From positions 31,090 through 95,089 of the forward strand of contig JADKHS010000009.1 in assembly GCA_016721605.1 (NCBI GenBank): a DNA stretch of 64,000 nucleotides. The letters run 5' to 3'. Under the pieces are notes generated by a model. It was not told the DNA's origin and ran no database searches. It saw nothing but the letters and a program-made list of their open reading frames with translations. Below are positions 29,304-39,625 of this stretch, in pieces; the first letter of the stretch is position 1; every line of letters begins with the position of its first letter. This DNA is from Nitrosomonadales bacterium. GTDB taxonomy: Bacteria > Pseudomonadota > Gammaproteobacteria > Burkholderiales > Gallionellaceae. Both the position numbers and the translations under genes were made by a program.

Positions 29304-29333
29304 TTGACACAGTTTCTGTACAATTCATACCAT
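29304..29333 (+). promoter_or_regulatory. Possible sigma70 promoter of ispB
   Basis: TTGACA (29304-29309) and TACCAT (29328-29333) are 18 bases apart, about 55 bases before the GTG start. The -35 is perfect and the -10 weak. Confidence 0.45.
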
Positions 29334-29387
29334 CGCAGCTTTTATGTTATTTCCATCGTTTTATTATTGCATCATTGGGGGTTTGTT

Positions 29388-30356
29388 GTGTCGTTTGAAG
29401 CTATAAAACAATCTCTTGTCTCAGATATGTCCGTTGTAGACAGAATTATACGTACCCGTCTACATTCAGATGTGGCACTGGTCAATCAGATGAGCGAGTA
29501 CATCATCAATAATGGTGGCAAACGGCTGCGCCCGGCGTTGGTGGTGTTATCCGCCAAGGCATTAGGTTACACCGGCGAATATCATCACAGCCTGGCGGCG
29601 GTAGTGGAGTTCATTCATACCGCCACATTGCTGCACGACGACGTGGTAGATGAATCAGAGCTGCGCCGTGGACAAGCAACTGCCAGCGCTTTATTTGGTA
29701 ATGCAGCGAGTGTACTGGTTGGCGATTTTTTATATTCGCGGGCTTTTCAAATGATGGTAGAAGTAAATGACATGCGTGTCATGCAAACGTTGGCTGACGC
29801 TACTAACACTATTGCGGAAGGTGAAGTATTGCAATTGCTGAGCTGCCATGACGCGAGCGTAGATGCAACCAATTATTTGCGCGTGATCTATTGCAAAACA
29901 GCCAAGCTATTCGAGGCGGCGATGCGTCTGGGCGCTATTCTGGCGCAGGTTGACAGCGCCACTGAAGAGGCTGTGGCAAAATATGGCATGCACTTGGGAA
30001 CGGCATTCCAGTTGGTGGACGATACCCTGGATTATTCTGGTGACGAACAAGCTACCGGCAAAAACTTAGGCGACGATCTATCTGAGGGCAAGCCCACATT
30101 ACCGCTTATTTATGCCATGCAGCATGGCAATGCCAGCCAGGCTGCAACGGTAAGACTAGCCATTGAACAAGGCAACATCGAAGATTTTGCCGAAGTGTTG
30201 CATGTGATCAAACAAACCGGCGCCTTGGAATATACCCGGCAGCAGGCACAAAGGGAATCAGATGCGGCATGCGCGGCGCTGTCTATTTTGCCCGATACGG
30301 CTTACAAACAATCGCTACTGCAACTAGCAGATTTTGCCGCTACACGGCAATTTTGA
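29388..30356 (+). CDS. ispB: Long-chain polyprenyl (octaprenyl-type) diphosphate synthase
   Basis: IspB makes the all-trans C40-type side chain of ubiquinone. The first Asp-rich motif LLHDDVVDESELRRG and the second LVDDTLDYSGD are intact, as is GGKRLRPALVVLS for IPP binding. The start is placed at GTG 29388 because GGGGG lies six bases upstream and VSFEAIKQSL aligns with the normal N-terminus. An upstream ATG at 29280 would add 36 hydrophobic residues not typical of the family. The resulting length is 322 residues. Chain length cannot be read from sequence. Confidence 0.9.
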   Translation: MSFEAIKQSLVSDMSVVDRIIRTRLHSDVALVNQMSEYIINNGGKRLRPALVVLSAKALGYTGEYHHSLAAVVEFIHTATLLHDDVVDESELRRGQATASALFGNAASVLVGDFLYSRAFQMMVEVNDMRVMQTLADATNTIAEGEVLQLLSCHDASVDATNYLRVIYCKTAKLFEAAMRLGAILAQVDSATEEAVAKYGMHLGTAFQLVDDTLDYSGDEQATGKNLGDDLSEGKPTLPLIYAMQHGNASQAATVRLAIEQGNIEDFAEVLHVIKQTGALEYTRQQAQRESDAACAALSILPDTAYKQSLLQLADFAATRQF

Positions 30357-30816
30357 TTCAGTTAATCCTGGGTAAACCATCCTGAATGATGCAAACGGAA
30401 TTCGGCTGGCTTTCATCCCATCCTTAAATAAAATAGATACCGAACTATTTAACATTTTCCCTCACGCCTATCGCAATTCTGCAACTGACAGCCTCCAAAA
30501 AAATTTAACAAAATCGCAAGAACATCCTGCCAACCGTAAAATTAAAAGCGTGACCTGAAGATTTTTCACAATCGTCACGCAAATTTATAAAGCAGTCAGG
30601 GTGAATTACAGTGGAAATCAGTTGTTAATCGCGGCTTAACCCGCCTATTACATAACCTACAATGGCTCCATTCAATGACAGACTATGCTTTATGACGTTT
30701 TATGACGCTTATCAATTTAATTTCTCTTCAGCACGCTAACGTAAACATTCTCCTGATTCCGACAAGGGAAGCCGTGAGAAAGGAAAATTTCGTTTATTTA
30801 ATTTTAAATTAAAATT
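30357..30816. other. Gene-free stretch before the diguanylate cyclase gene
   Basis: No gene is recognised in these 460 bases. Just before the start codon is an AT-rich near-palindrome (about 30799-30818, TAATTTTAAATTAAAATTA). No clear sigma28 or sigma54 promoter was seen. Confidence 0.4.
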
Positions 30817-32507
30817 ATGATTAATGACTCAATCCTTCCGAAATCGCGCGAAAAACCTTAAGCACTTTGGCTGCACGCAAAATCACGCCAACGCCAGACA
30901 ACTATACGCGCGTATATCAGGAAATTAGCGGCAAACCAAAGGCCTCTAGCACAGACCCAATCTCGGCATTAAATGTGCAGCCTCCTCCAGAGTCCGACGA
31001 TAAATTGAAACTGCCGTGGCCAAACCTGATCCGTGACTTGCTCACACAAATGGAAATTTCGCATAAGGGGATCACTATCACACGCAAGAAGCAGAGCGTG
31101 GGAACTGTACTGAACAAATTCAATAATGATTCCGGCGTTCTATTTTCAAAATTACAGGGATTAATATCTTCTTGGGGAAATGCAACTACCTCCGAGCCTG
31201 TTGATGAACTTATCCCGGCAAAGCTTGAATTAGAAACAGAAAAAAATAATACCTCACCTGCCACGGTAAACATTACTGGCATTCCTGAGAAGATTATTGA
31301 TACCACAATAGATATTAAGCTGATAGAGCAACTGCGCGAGTTGCTGGCGCAATCGATTGAGAGCACTCACAGCAAAGAACCTGATCTGATGAGTGAAATT
31401 CAGGAATTGGCGCAAGAAACACGCGCCACCAGCGATTATGGTCAGGCCATTAAGCTAAATAAGCAGTTACGCAAACTCTGGATCAAGCTGGAATTACGCA
31501 GCAACGACAATTTCAACATTCAGGAAGGATTGATGCGTCTGTTTCGCCTCTTGGTGGAAAACGTCAGCGAACTGGTGACCGAAGATAAGTGGCTGCACGA
31601 TCAGATTCATAACTTGCAGGAAATCATCGAGCGCCCCATCAGTAAGCAATCAATTGCCAGTGCGGAACGCAACCTACGCAGCACGATCATTAAGCAAAGC
31701 TTGTTGAGACAAAATATGGTCGATGCCAAGACCACACTTAAAAGCCTGATGACCACCTTCATCGATCGCCTGAGCGAAATGACTGACAGTACGGGGGCAT
31801 ATCACACAAAAATTGAAGGCTATAGCCTGAAAATCGGGCAGGCAGATAATCTTACTGAATTAAACCAGATCCTAAGCGACATTATGCAAGACACACGCAT
31901 CATCCAGGCTAGCTCCATGCGTTCACACGAAGAGCTGGTCAGCACAAAAAAACAGGCACACATTGCCGAAGAACGTGTCAAGCAACTGGAACAGGAATTG
32001 GAACAAGTAAGCGAATTAGTACGCGAAGACCAACTTACCGGAGCGCTGAACCGGCGCGGGCTTGATGATGTACTGGATCGCGAAATAAAACGCGCTGACC
32101 GCCAGCAGACGCCCATTAGTATTGCACTGCTGGACGTTGATAATTTCAAACAACTTAACGACTCTTTAGGCCATCAAACCGGCGACCAGGCGCTCGTGCA
32201 TTTAATCCAGGTTATTAAAAATGCCCTGCGCCCGACCGATGAAGTGGCTCGTTATGGTGGGGAAGAATTTCTGATTATCCTGATAGATACCAGCTTGGAA
32301 GAAGCGATGACAACCTTAACCCGCCTACAACGCGAGCTCACCAAAAATCTTTTCCTGCATAACAACAAACGGCAGCTGATTACCTTTAGTGCCGGGGTTG
32401 CGCTACATGTTAACGGCGAAGATCCTGAATCAACAATCGGACGTGCAGACAGTGCCATGTACAAAGCCAAACGGGCTGGTAAAAACCGTGTATTCGCGGC
32501 CGACTAA
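30817..32507 (+). CDS. Diguanylate cyclase (GGDEF), one frameshift near the start
   Basis: It makes cyclic di-GMP from GTP. After an N-terminal segment (NPSEIARKTLSTLAARK, TPTPDNYTRVYQEISG) there is a long helical region with predicted coiled coil (EERVKQLEQELEQVSEL), then a GGDEF domain. DQLTGALNRRGLDDVLDREI begins that domain, the active site is RYGGEEF, and RPTD five residues upstream is an inhibitory I-site. It therefore looks active and feedback-controlled. The ATG at 30817 reads into the family N-terminus only if one A is restored near 30831 (caatcc). Without that, translation would begin at the TTG at 30867. It is directly upstream of fliC, so motility control is likely. Confidence 0.88.
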
Positions 32508-32675
32508 CAGAAAAATGTAACTCAGGTTTACAAATGCGTACTTATTTAAAGAAATCCATCATCAAAGTAGTACGTTCCACCCCCCGTGAAGGTCTGAATT
32601 ACTGACTTCGCAGGGGAACCAAGGCTAGTAATTATTAAATGCATTCTATGCTTCAAACAAAAATCAAGTGTGTAC

Positions 32676-32702
32676 TAAAGTTTTTTCCCCTCTTTCCGTT
32701 AA
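32676..32702 (+). promoter_or_regulatory. Sigma28 (FliA)-type promoter of fliC
   Basis: TAAAGTTT (32676-32683), 11 bases, then TCCGTTAA (32695-32702) closely matches the flagellar class 3 consensus TAAAGTTT-N11-GCCGATAA. It lies 95 bases before the flagellin ATG. Confidence 0.8.
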
Positions 32703-32797
32703 CTGGACTAACTACGGTTGATTAGCCTGACCAAATGAGGCAAACCAAAGTAAACGGCGATCATGCCGTAAAAAAAACCAGTTAAAGGAGAATTAAT

Positions 32798-34951
32798 ATG
32801 CCTGCAGTTATAAATACCAACGTTGCATCCCTGAATGCACAACGCAACCTGAACTCTTCTCAAAGTGCACTGCAAACCTCTTTGCAACGTTTATCATCTG
32901 GCCTGCGCATCAACAGCGCCAAAGACGATGCAGCTGGTCTAGCGATTACTGAACGGATGACATCACAAATTCGTGGTCTCAATCAAGCTTCACGTAACGC
33001 CAACGATGGCGTTTCTTTGGCGCAAACTGCTGAAGGTGGATTAGCTGAGGTCGGCAACAACCTGCAACGTATCCGCGAACTGGCCATTCAATCTGCCAAT
33101 TCGACTAATTCTGCATCTGACCGTACTTCGCTCAACGCTGAAGTTACCCAATTACTCGCAGAAATACAGCGTGTATCGACCACCTCCCAATTTAACGGCC
33201 AGAATATACTTGATGGCACGTTTACTGCAGCCCAGTTCCAAGTCGGCGCAAACGCCAATCAAACTATTACAGCCAGCACAGGTAATTCCCAAACATCTGC
33301 GCTTGGTTCTTACCAAGTCGCCAGCAACAGTATTTCAGCGGTTAGCGGCACTGCACTTACAGCCGGTCAGTTAACATTCAACGGCATTGATGTGGGTAGC
33401 TCAACCTCTGGCTCAGCCGAAGCAATTGCTGCCGCCATCAACGGTGCATCTAATCAAACCGGTGTATCCGCTTCAGCCTCCACTGTAGTAACTAGCTCGG
33501 TCTCCAATCCTTTACTACGCAACCAATCACTGCAATCCGGTGATTTGGTCATCAATGGCGTAAGCGTGGGTGCAGTTGCAGGCTCCAGCAACGTTGCGAC
33601 CCAAGGCAGCAACGTTGCTGCCGCAATCAATGCTGTGTCTAACCAAACCGGCGTCACGGCAGTGGCTAACGGCGGTACTGGCGCGCTAACATTAACATCA
33701 AGCACTGGCAAAACCATCGACATTACTACCAATGCGGCCGTAACTGCTGACGGCGCTACCCGCGTGGAGAATGCCACGGGCCTGGAATTAGCAGGTGCCA
33801 CTAAATCTTTCGGCAACAGCGTCATTACCGTTGCCGCAGGTGCCCGCCAAGTGGTCACCAATACTTCAACTAACACAGCCAGTACCTCTGATACATTGAC
33901 TGTAGCTGGTGTTACTTTCACCTATAGCGCGGCTGCCAATAGTGCGACTAACATTCAGATCGACAACACTACCGCTGCTGCCCAAGGAGCCAATGTCAGA
34001 GCCGCACTTGCCTTGAACAGTACGGTAACAAACGCATTCACCATTACGGGCGCGACAACTGACGCAATTCTGACCGCAAAAACCAATGTGTTATCAACTG
34101 GGTCTGCAGACGGCCTGGCTTCTGCATCGGCAACTGCCAATGCCAGTTCATGGGCATCAACTACAGCAGGTGCGGGGGTTGCGATCGGCGATACCTTGAA
34201 AATTGGTGGCCTTACTTACGAATTCACACGGCACGATGCGACCGCTGTGGCTACCGCGGGTAACATTCAGGTTAAACTGGGTACGGGCGGTGCTAATGCA
34301 GCCGCTGACGATATTCTGACGGCCACCAACCTTGCTGCGGCCGTCTCTGCCCAGCAGGCTGCGGGCAATGGCACTGTAGGCTTCACCTCCAGGACCGCTG
34401 GCGCGGTTACCGTGACCAATACTCTGTACGGTACCGCTGGTGTCGTGGCAGCACCAACGGAACCGGTAACCCTCGGTACCGTTGGTGCAATAGCCAGCGT
34501 TGATACGGCAGGCGTCAGCGGAGTCTACGCTAGTAGCAGCACCAAGGGAACGCTGAGCCTTAACTCAGCCAATACATTCAGTATTGGTGGAACATCCCCC
34601 GCCGCCGCGGGTTTGAGTAGTGCCAATGTTGGTCTGACCGCTATTAACACAGTGGATATTTCAACGCTCGAAGGTGCAAATAATGCAATCTCGCTGATTG
34701 ACGGTGCGCTAAGCCAGGTCAGCACGATACGTGGCAGTATGGGTGCCTTGCAGAACCGCTTTGCAAGCGTAGTGTCCAGTTTGTCTGCATCGTCAGAAAA
34801 TCTCTCTGCTGCACGTAGCCGGATTTTAGATGCAGACTTTGCGGCAGAGACTGCACAGCTAACTCGTAATCAAATCTTGCAACAAGCAGGTACGGCTATG
34901 TTGGCGCAAGCAAACCAATTGCCTAACACAGTGTTATCCCTATTAAGGTAA
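32798..34951 (+). CDS. fliC: Flagellin, long form with a large variable middle
   Basis: Flagellin is the filament subunit, exported through the flagellar type III apparatus. The D0/D1 N-terminal part (residues 1-140) is canonical: PAVINTNVASLNAQRNLN, RLSSGLRINSAKDDAAGLAI, and so on. The C-terminal part (about 640-717) ends with ARSRILDADFAAETAQLTRN and a QANQLPNTVLSLLR tail. The middle, about 500 residues, is Thr/Ser/Ala/Gly-rich with repeated FNGIDVG, VINGVSVG and AAAINGASNQTGV-like motifs, the typical D2/D3 surface domains. At 717 residues it is longer than most betaproteobacterial flagellins. A strong ribosome site (AAAGGAG), a sigma28 promoter and a terminator frame it as a single high-level unit. 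Confidence 0.95.
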   Translation: MPAVINTNVASLNAQRNLNSSQSALQTSLQRLSSGLRINSAKDDAAGLAITERMTSQIRGLNQASRNANDGVSLAQTAEGGLAEVGNNLQRIRELAIQSANSTNSASDRTSLNAEVTQLLAEIQRVSTTSQFNGQNILDGTFTAAQFQVGANANQTITASTGNSQTSALGSYQVASNSISAVSGTALTAGQLTFNGIDVGSSTSGSAEAIAAAINGASNQTGVSASASTVVTSSVSNPLLRNQSLQSGDLVINGVSVGAVAGSSNVATQGSNVAAAINAVSNQTGVTAVANGGTGALTLTSSTGKTIDITTNAAVTADGATRVENATGLELAGATKSFGNSVITVAAGARQVVTNTSTNTASTSDTLTVAGVTFTYSAAANSATNIQIDNTTAAAQGANVRAALALNSTVTNAFTITGATTDAILTAKTNVLSTGSADGLASASATANASSWASTTAGAGVAIGDTLKIGGLTYEFTRHDATAVATAGNIQVKLGTGGANAAADDILTATNLAAAVSAQQAAGNGTVGFTSRTAGAVTVTNTLYGTAGVVAAPTEPVTLGTVGAIASVDTAGVSGVYASSSTKGTLSLNSANTFSIGGTSPAAAGLSSANVGLTAINTVDISTLEGANNAISLIDGALSQVSTIRGSMGALQNRFASVVSSLSASSENLSAARSRILDADFAAETAQLTRNQILQQAGTAMLAQANQLPNTVLSLLR

Positions 34952-34968
34952 TACGTTAGGTGAATAAT

Positions 34969-34997
34969 CCCGGCCGAAATAATTCGGCTGGGTTTTT
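34969..34997 (+). terminator. Intrinsic terminator after fliC
   Basis: CCCGGCCGAA-ATAA-TTCGGCTGGG followed by TTTTT. A stem of nine or ten pairs with one mismatch. It separates fliC from flaG. Confidence 0.85.
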
Positions 34998-35017
34998 GAT
35001 ATTAAAGGAGAGGCAGC

Positions 35018-35428
35018 ATGCTTATCCAAAGCACTAGTAACTTGGCTCAGGCTTCACCGACTAACAAAATTTCAAGCAACGGACTCATCAACGATGGCAA
35101 GCCTATTGCCGTTCCTTCTTCATCTTCTAATAGTCCAGTCCAATCTGGCGTGCCACTTGAACTACCCCGGGTCGCGGTGGTGCAGGTTGCCGAACAACAA
35201 ACCTCTTCTCAATTACAAAATGCTACAGACAACGTCAACAAGGTGTTGAAGCAATCAAACAAGAGCTTAGAGTTCAGTGTCGATACTGGTACTAAAAAAT
35301 CAATAGTTAAGCTGATAGATACCGATACTGGCGATTTGATTCGTCAATATCCCACGGAAGAAATGTTGGCTATTTCTAACGCAATAGACCAGTTTCAGCA
35401 GGGCGTATTACTGAAACAAAAGGCCTAA
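35018..35428 (+). CDS. flaG: FlaG-family flagellar protein
   Basis: FlaG influences filament length in several bacteria. The N-terminal half is Ser/Asn/Pro-rich and disordered. The conserved C-terminal domain starts at VNKVLKQSNKSLEFSVDTG and includes VKLIDTDTGDLIRQYPTEE and the helix MLAISNAIDQFQQG. The length is 136 residues. It lies between fliC and fliD as usual, with AAGGAG before its ATG. Confidence 0.9.
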   Translation: MLIQSTSNLAQASPTNKISSNGLINDGKPIAVPSSSSNSPVQSGVPLELPRVAVVQVAEQQTSSQLQNATDNVNKVLKQSNKSLEFSVDTGTKKSIVKLIDTDTGDLIRQYPTEEMLAISNAIDQFQQGVLLKQKA

Positions 35429-35441
35429 GGAGACAAAAATC

Positions 35442-37424
35442 ATGGAAACCGCAGCCACATCATCGACCAATCTAGACGTTAATAGCATTGTAAATCAATT
35501 GATGACGGTCGAGCGGCAACCCATCAACAAACTCAACATCACGGAAGCAAGCTTCCAAACCAAGCTTTCTGCCTACGGTAGCATAAAAGGGGCAGTAGCC
35601 AGCTTTCAAACTGCAATGCAGAATTTGGGTAGTGCGATCAAGTTTACCAAACTTGATGCTATTCCTTCTGATGACACCATTTTGTCTGCTACTGCCAGTA
35701 GTATCGCGGTAGCGGGCACATACTCTTTGGAAGTGACCAGCCTGGCTCAAGCGCAAAAACTTGTTGCCGCTGGGCAATCCAGTAGCACTGCGGCCATCGG
35801 CGATGGAACTCCGACTACCGTTACTTTCGATTTTGGCACCATTAACGGCGGAACGCTGGATCCGATAACCAAAAAATATACTGGTGTTACGTCGTTTGGC
35901 TCAAACGGCAATGGCACCAAGAGCATCACCATAGACAGCAGCAATAATTCTCTGCAAGGCATTCGCGATGCCATCAACGCTGCCAAGATTGGAGTAACGG
36001 CGACCATCATCAATGACGGTAGCGCTTCGCCCTATCGCCTTGCGTTATCATCGGACAATAATGGCGTGAGCAATAGCCTGAAGATTTCCGTAAGCGGTGA
36101 TACAAGCGTGACTAACCTGCTGGCGCACGATCCAGCGGCTACGCAAAATTTGTCCGAGAATGTCACCGCGACAAATGCCAACTTCAAGGTTAATGGCGTA
36201 TCCGTCAGTAAGACCTCAAACTCTGCCACCGATGTGATACAGGGCGTTACGCTCAATCTGAAAAAAATCACCACGACATCGACAACTGTGACCGTGGCTC
36301 ATGACAATGCCTCTGTAAGTAACTCAGTCGCTGGCTTTGTGAAGGCTTACAACGAACTTGCTAAAACACTAAAAGATATTTCCGCTTACAATCCCGCAAC
36401 CAAACAAGCGGCAATTTTGCAGGGCGATAGCACTGTACGTTCGCTACAATCGCAGTTACGAAACGCGCTTGGATCACCAGTCGTAGGGGCTTCCGGTGCA
36501 CTGACCACGCTGTCTCAGATAGGCATTTCTTTCCAAAAAGATGGCTCTCTCGGGCTGGACACCAGCAAGCTCAATAGTGCAATTACCAATAATGTTAGCG
36601 ACATTGCCAGTTTGTTTTCCGCTGTCGGCAAGGGAACAGATAGCTTAATTACCTTTAACTCCGCAACCAGCAACACCAAGGCTGGAAGCTATGCAGTGAA
36701 TGTTACCCAAATTGCCACTCAAGGCAATACCGTAGGGAATAGTGCGGCCAATACCACCATCACAGATACAAATAAAGCGCTCGACGTAACCGTCAATGGA
36801 GTTAGCGCTTCAATCACTTTGAATGCGGGAATTTACACAGCTCAAACTTTGGCTGCCGAATTGCAAGCCAAGATCAATGGCGCAAGCCCATTTAGCAACG
36901 CGGGCATTACGGTTGCGATTACGCAAAATAGCGGTGTGCTATCAGTAACCTCGTCCAGCTATGGCTCCAAATCCAGCGTTACTATCGGCGGGGCTGGTGT
37001 TGTTGACTTGCTCGGCGCGGCTCCCACGCAAACCGCTGGTGTTGACGTTGCGGGATCCATCGGCGGTGGGACAAGCACTGGCTCCGGCCAGGTTTTAAGC
37101 AATGCACAAGGCTTGAATATCACCATCAACGGCGGGGCATTAGGCGATCGTGGTAGCGTGAATTATTCAAATGGTTATGCATTTTCACTTGATATATGGA
37201 CAAGTACAGTATTAACAACCGATGGCGCGCTCGCCAGTCGTACCGGCGGCATTAACAATTCCATCAAGGATCTAGGAAATCGCCGAGCTGCAATTGAAAC
37301 TCGCTTAGTGGGTATCGAGAGACGGTACCGCGCCCAATTTTCCGCGCTGGATGGCATGCTAAGCAGCATGAATCAAACCAGCAATTATTTAACCCAACAA
37401 CTCGCACAACTCGCCAAACTATAA
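35442..37424 (+). CDS. fliD: Flagellar filament cap protein FliD
   Basis: FliD (HAP2) caps the growing filament and folds flagellin subunits. The N-terminal helix LDVNSIVNQLMTVERQPINKL and the C-terminal coil (NNSIKDLGNRRAAIETRLVG, YLTQQLAQLAKL) are the conserved D0/D1 parts. The middle carries flagellin_IN-type repeats. The length of 660 residues is on the long side, in keeping with the large flagellin. It starts 13 bases after flaG. Confidence 0.93.
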   Translation: METAATSSTNLDVNSIVNQLMTVERQPINKLNITEASFQTKLSAYGSIKGAVASFQTAMQNLGSAIKFTKLDAIPSDDTILSATASSIAVAGTYSLEVTSLAQAQKLVAAGQSSSTAAIGDGTPTTVTFDFGTINGGTLDPITKKYTGVTSFGSNGNGTKSITIDSSNNSLQGIRDAINAAKIGVTATIINDGSASPYRLALSSDNNGVSNSLKISVSGDTSVTNLLAHDPAATQNLSENVTATNANFKVNGVSVSKTSNSATDVIQGVTLNLKKITTTSTTVTVAHDNASVSNSVAGFVKAYNELAKTLKDISAYNPATKQAAILQGDSTVRSLQSQLRNALGSPVVGASGALTTLSQIGISFQKDGSLGLDTSKLNSAITNNVSDIASLFSAVGKGTDSLITFNSATSNTKAGSYAVNVTQIATQGNTVGNSAANTTITDTNKALDVTVNGVSASITLNAGIYTAQTLAAELQAKINGASPFSNAGITVAITQNSGVLSVTSSSYGSKSSVTIGGAGVVDLLGAAPTQTAGVDVAGSIGGGTSTGSGQVLSNAQGLNITINGGALGDRGSVNYSNGYAFSLDIWTSTVLTTDGALASRTGGINNSIKDLGNRRAAIETRLVGIERRYRAQFSALDGMLSSMNQTSNYLTQQLAQLAKL

Positions 37425-37439
37425 CTTAGGGGAATTACC

Positions 37440-37970
37440 ATGAACACCAATACTGCAATCAATGCCTATAACAAAGTCGATATTGAATCAGGCGTAAATG
37501 CAGCTAATCCACATAAGCTTATTTTGATGCTATATCAAGGTGCATTACTGGCAATAATATCGGCCAAGAACCAAATCTTGCGCGAGGAAACCGCTGCTAA
37601 GGGCACATCCATTTCCAAGGCCATAACAATTATTGATGAAGGGCTAAAAGCCTGTCTCGATAAAAACGCCGGTGGTGAATTAGCGCAGAATCTCTCCTCT
37701 CTGTATGACTACATGAACCAGCGCCTACTAATTGCCAACCTAAAAAATGACACCGATATCCTGGACGAAGTAAGCCAATTGTTATCTGAACTCAAAGGAG
37801 CGTGGGAAAGTATACGTTCTGGAATTCCCTCTGCCTTACCAGCCTCGCCCCTAGTTGGTCGACAACACACTATCCCTGCTATTAAGCCACAAGTACTCAT
37901 TGCTCAATCAACTACGCCGCAACAATCAGCAATCGGCAGACATGCAATGTCGACTTATGGCAGTGTCTAA
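37440..37970 (+). CDS. fliS: Flagellin export chaperone FliS
   Basis: FliS binds the flagellin C-terminus in the cytoplasm and prevents early polymerisation. The conserved helices are recognisable: AYNKVDIESGVNAANPHKLI, LMLYQGALLAI, KAITIIDEGLKACL and LYDYMNQRLLIANLKND. The C-terminal 45 residues are an extra Pro/Gln-rich tail not needed for the fold. The total of 176 residues is longer than the usual 125-140. It follows fliD at once. Confidence 0.92.
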   Translation: MNTNTAINAYNKVDIESGVNAANPHKLILMLYQGALLAIISAKNQILREETAAKGTSISKAITIIDEGLKACLDKNAGGELAQNLSSLYDYMNQRLLIANLKNDTDILDEVSQLLSELKGAWESIRSGIPSALPASPLVGRQHTIPAIKPQVLIAQSTTPQQSAIGRHAMSTYGSV

Positions 37971-38191
37971 GTAATAAATACTAAGTAATAAATAAATGTT
38001 TATTCACTCACGCCCTCCTTTCACATACTACGGAATAAAAATGAAAAAATTCTTGGAACCAAGCTATAGCTATCAAAATCTTACCGATATGCCGAATAGC
38101 GACGCTTAATTGCACCTACAAGATAAGCCGAATCAAAATCATCAGTGGCACAATACCGCAATTAACAAACCAAGGATAAAGGATGTAGACC

Positions 38192-38515
38192 ATGGATCCA
38201 GTCATCGAAAATTACGAATTTCTATCATCTATAACTTCCCAGATGCGTGTTGCTGCAACACATGGCCAGTGGGAACAGTTAGTAGAATTGGAAAAAGTGT
38301 GTAGCCGCCATGTAGAAATCATGAAAACTCAAGATATGGGCATCTCACCTAACATGGGCACACAATTGCGTAAAATGGAATTGATCCGTAAAATCCTCGC
38401 GGATGACGCTGAAATCCGCAACCATACTGAACCGTGGATGGCTCAATTACAGCGCATTATGCATAGCACAGGGCAAGAACGCCGTTTGCAGCAAACCTAT
38501 TCCAGCGAATATTAA
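38192..38515 (+). CDS. fliT: FliT-like flagellar chaperone
   Basis: FliT is the export chaperone for FliD. This 107-residue helical protein (MDPVIENYEFLSSITSQM, GQWEQLVELEKVCSRHVE, IRKILADDAEIRNHTEPW) matches the short FliT family: the length is right, the position directly after fliS is standard, and the helix pattern fits. The family is poorly conserved in sequence, so the call rests partly on context. A 220-base gap separates it from fliS. Confidence 0.8.
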   Translation: MDPVIENYEFLSSITSQMRVAATHGQWEQLVELEKVCSRHVEIMKTQDMGISPNMGTQLRKMELIRKILADDAEIRNHTEPWMAQLQRIMHSTGQERRLQQTYSSEY

Positions 38516-38590
38516 CAATATAGAGTGCGCGCGGACATGACCGTGCTTCAGGAAAGTGGCGTGATGCCGCAACACTCTGCATAAAATGCA

Positions 38591-39625
38591 ATGCACATGC
38601 TGCCTGTCAAACTCCTGAGCACACTCAAGGCGCTTGCATTAGCGCAAAAAACACTTCCGGCAGCTGCAGTTGACGCTACGCCCAAAACAGGGCAATTTGA
38701 ACCGGGACAAAAAATTCAGGGCATCGTGCAAAATCAGGTGTCCCCCGGTTTGTTCAATGTGCGTATTGGCGAGCAGCTCACTCAAATGCCACTTCCTGCT
38801 TTTATCCGCACTGGTGACACAATCAAACTGCAAGTCATCGCCACCACCCCCCGCCTGACTTTCAGCATGTCCGCTTCGGCCAACCCGTTATCCACAGATG
38901 AGAAATTAAGTTCGGTAGCACGATTGCTGTCTGCCATGTCACAGCAACCACGCGAAAAAGCTGATATGCGTGCGATGCAAAGCACACCATTATGGACAGC
39001 ACCGCAGACCATGCAAAGTGGGCAATTGGCCGGACTCTTACATGAGGCTTTAGGTAACAGTGGGCTATTCTACGAATCACACCAGGCTCAATGGTTAGAA
39101 GGTGCGCGCAGTACGACACAACTTCTGCAAGAACCACAGAACGCCACACGAGCAAACCCTTCCATCAACATGGAAGTATCATCCATGCTGGGTGGAAATG
39201 TATCCCCTGCAAGTCAAATGGATACGATAGCCCCAATAGAAGGAAAAACACCAATTATTCCCGACCATCTACAACCACTCGTACAGCAGCAAATCAACGC
39301 ACTTGAAACGCGGCAGGTGCTATGGCAAGGTAACATCTGGCCAAACCAGGCCATGCAATGGGAAATTCACGAACAAACTTCACAAACTCCTGCTACTGAA
39401 AACGAGCAGCAATGGACCACACAAATTCATCTTGATCTGCCCAATTTGGGCATGGTTTCTGCCACTTTAAGTTTCAATAGTGCGGGCCTGAGCCTAACTC
39501 TGAATGCAAGTACCACGGCGACACGTACCGCACTAGGCAATGCCAGTTCGCAACTGGTCGCCACTATGTCCGACCGTGGAATTCCAATTGTCAGTACGCT
39601 AGTCACTCAGTATGAAACCACCTAA
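38591..39625 (+). CDS. Second FliK-like hook-length-control-type protein
   Basis: FliK secretes itself as a ruler and switches export specificity through FlhB. The 344-residue protein has a Pro/Gln-rich middle and a C-terminal domain with WTTQIHLDLPNLGMVSATLS and LTLNASTTATRTAL, similar in pattern to the Flg_hook domain. The main fliK lies at 46.8 kb, so this is a paralogue. It overlaps the next gene, an FlhB C-terminal-like gene, by 14 bases. That pairing mirrors the known FliK-FlhB interaction. Starts at ATG 38591 and 38597 are both possible. Confidence 0.7.
   Translation: MHMLPVKLLSTLKALALAQKTLPAAAVDATPKTGQFEPGQKIQGIVQNQVSPGLFNVRIGEQLTQMPLPAFIRTGDTIKLQVIATTPRLTFSMSASANPLSTDEKLSSVARLLSAMSQQPREKADMRAMQSTPLWTAPQTMQSGQLAGLLHEALGNSGLFYESHQAQWLEGARSTTQLLQEPQNATRANPSINMEVSSMLGGNVSPASQMDTIAPIEGKTPIIPDHLQPLVQQQINALETRQVLWQGNIWPNQAMQWEIHEQTSQTPATENEQQWTTQIHLDLPNLGMVSATLSFNSAGLSLTLNASTTATRTALGNASSQLVATMSDRGIPIVSTLVTQYETT

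Noticed and set aside
33454..33921. Minus-strand ORF of 155 codons inside fliC
   Set aside because: Antisense to the variable flagellin domain; no family resemblance and no ribosome site.
38041..38109. 22-codon ORF (MKKFLEPSYS...) between fliS and fliT
   Set aside because: No clear ribosome site and no recognisable family; too short to support.
38146..38160. TGGCAC-N5-CGCA as a sigma54 promoter before fliT
   Set aside because: The GG-GC spacing is one base short and the -12 element does not fit.
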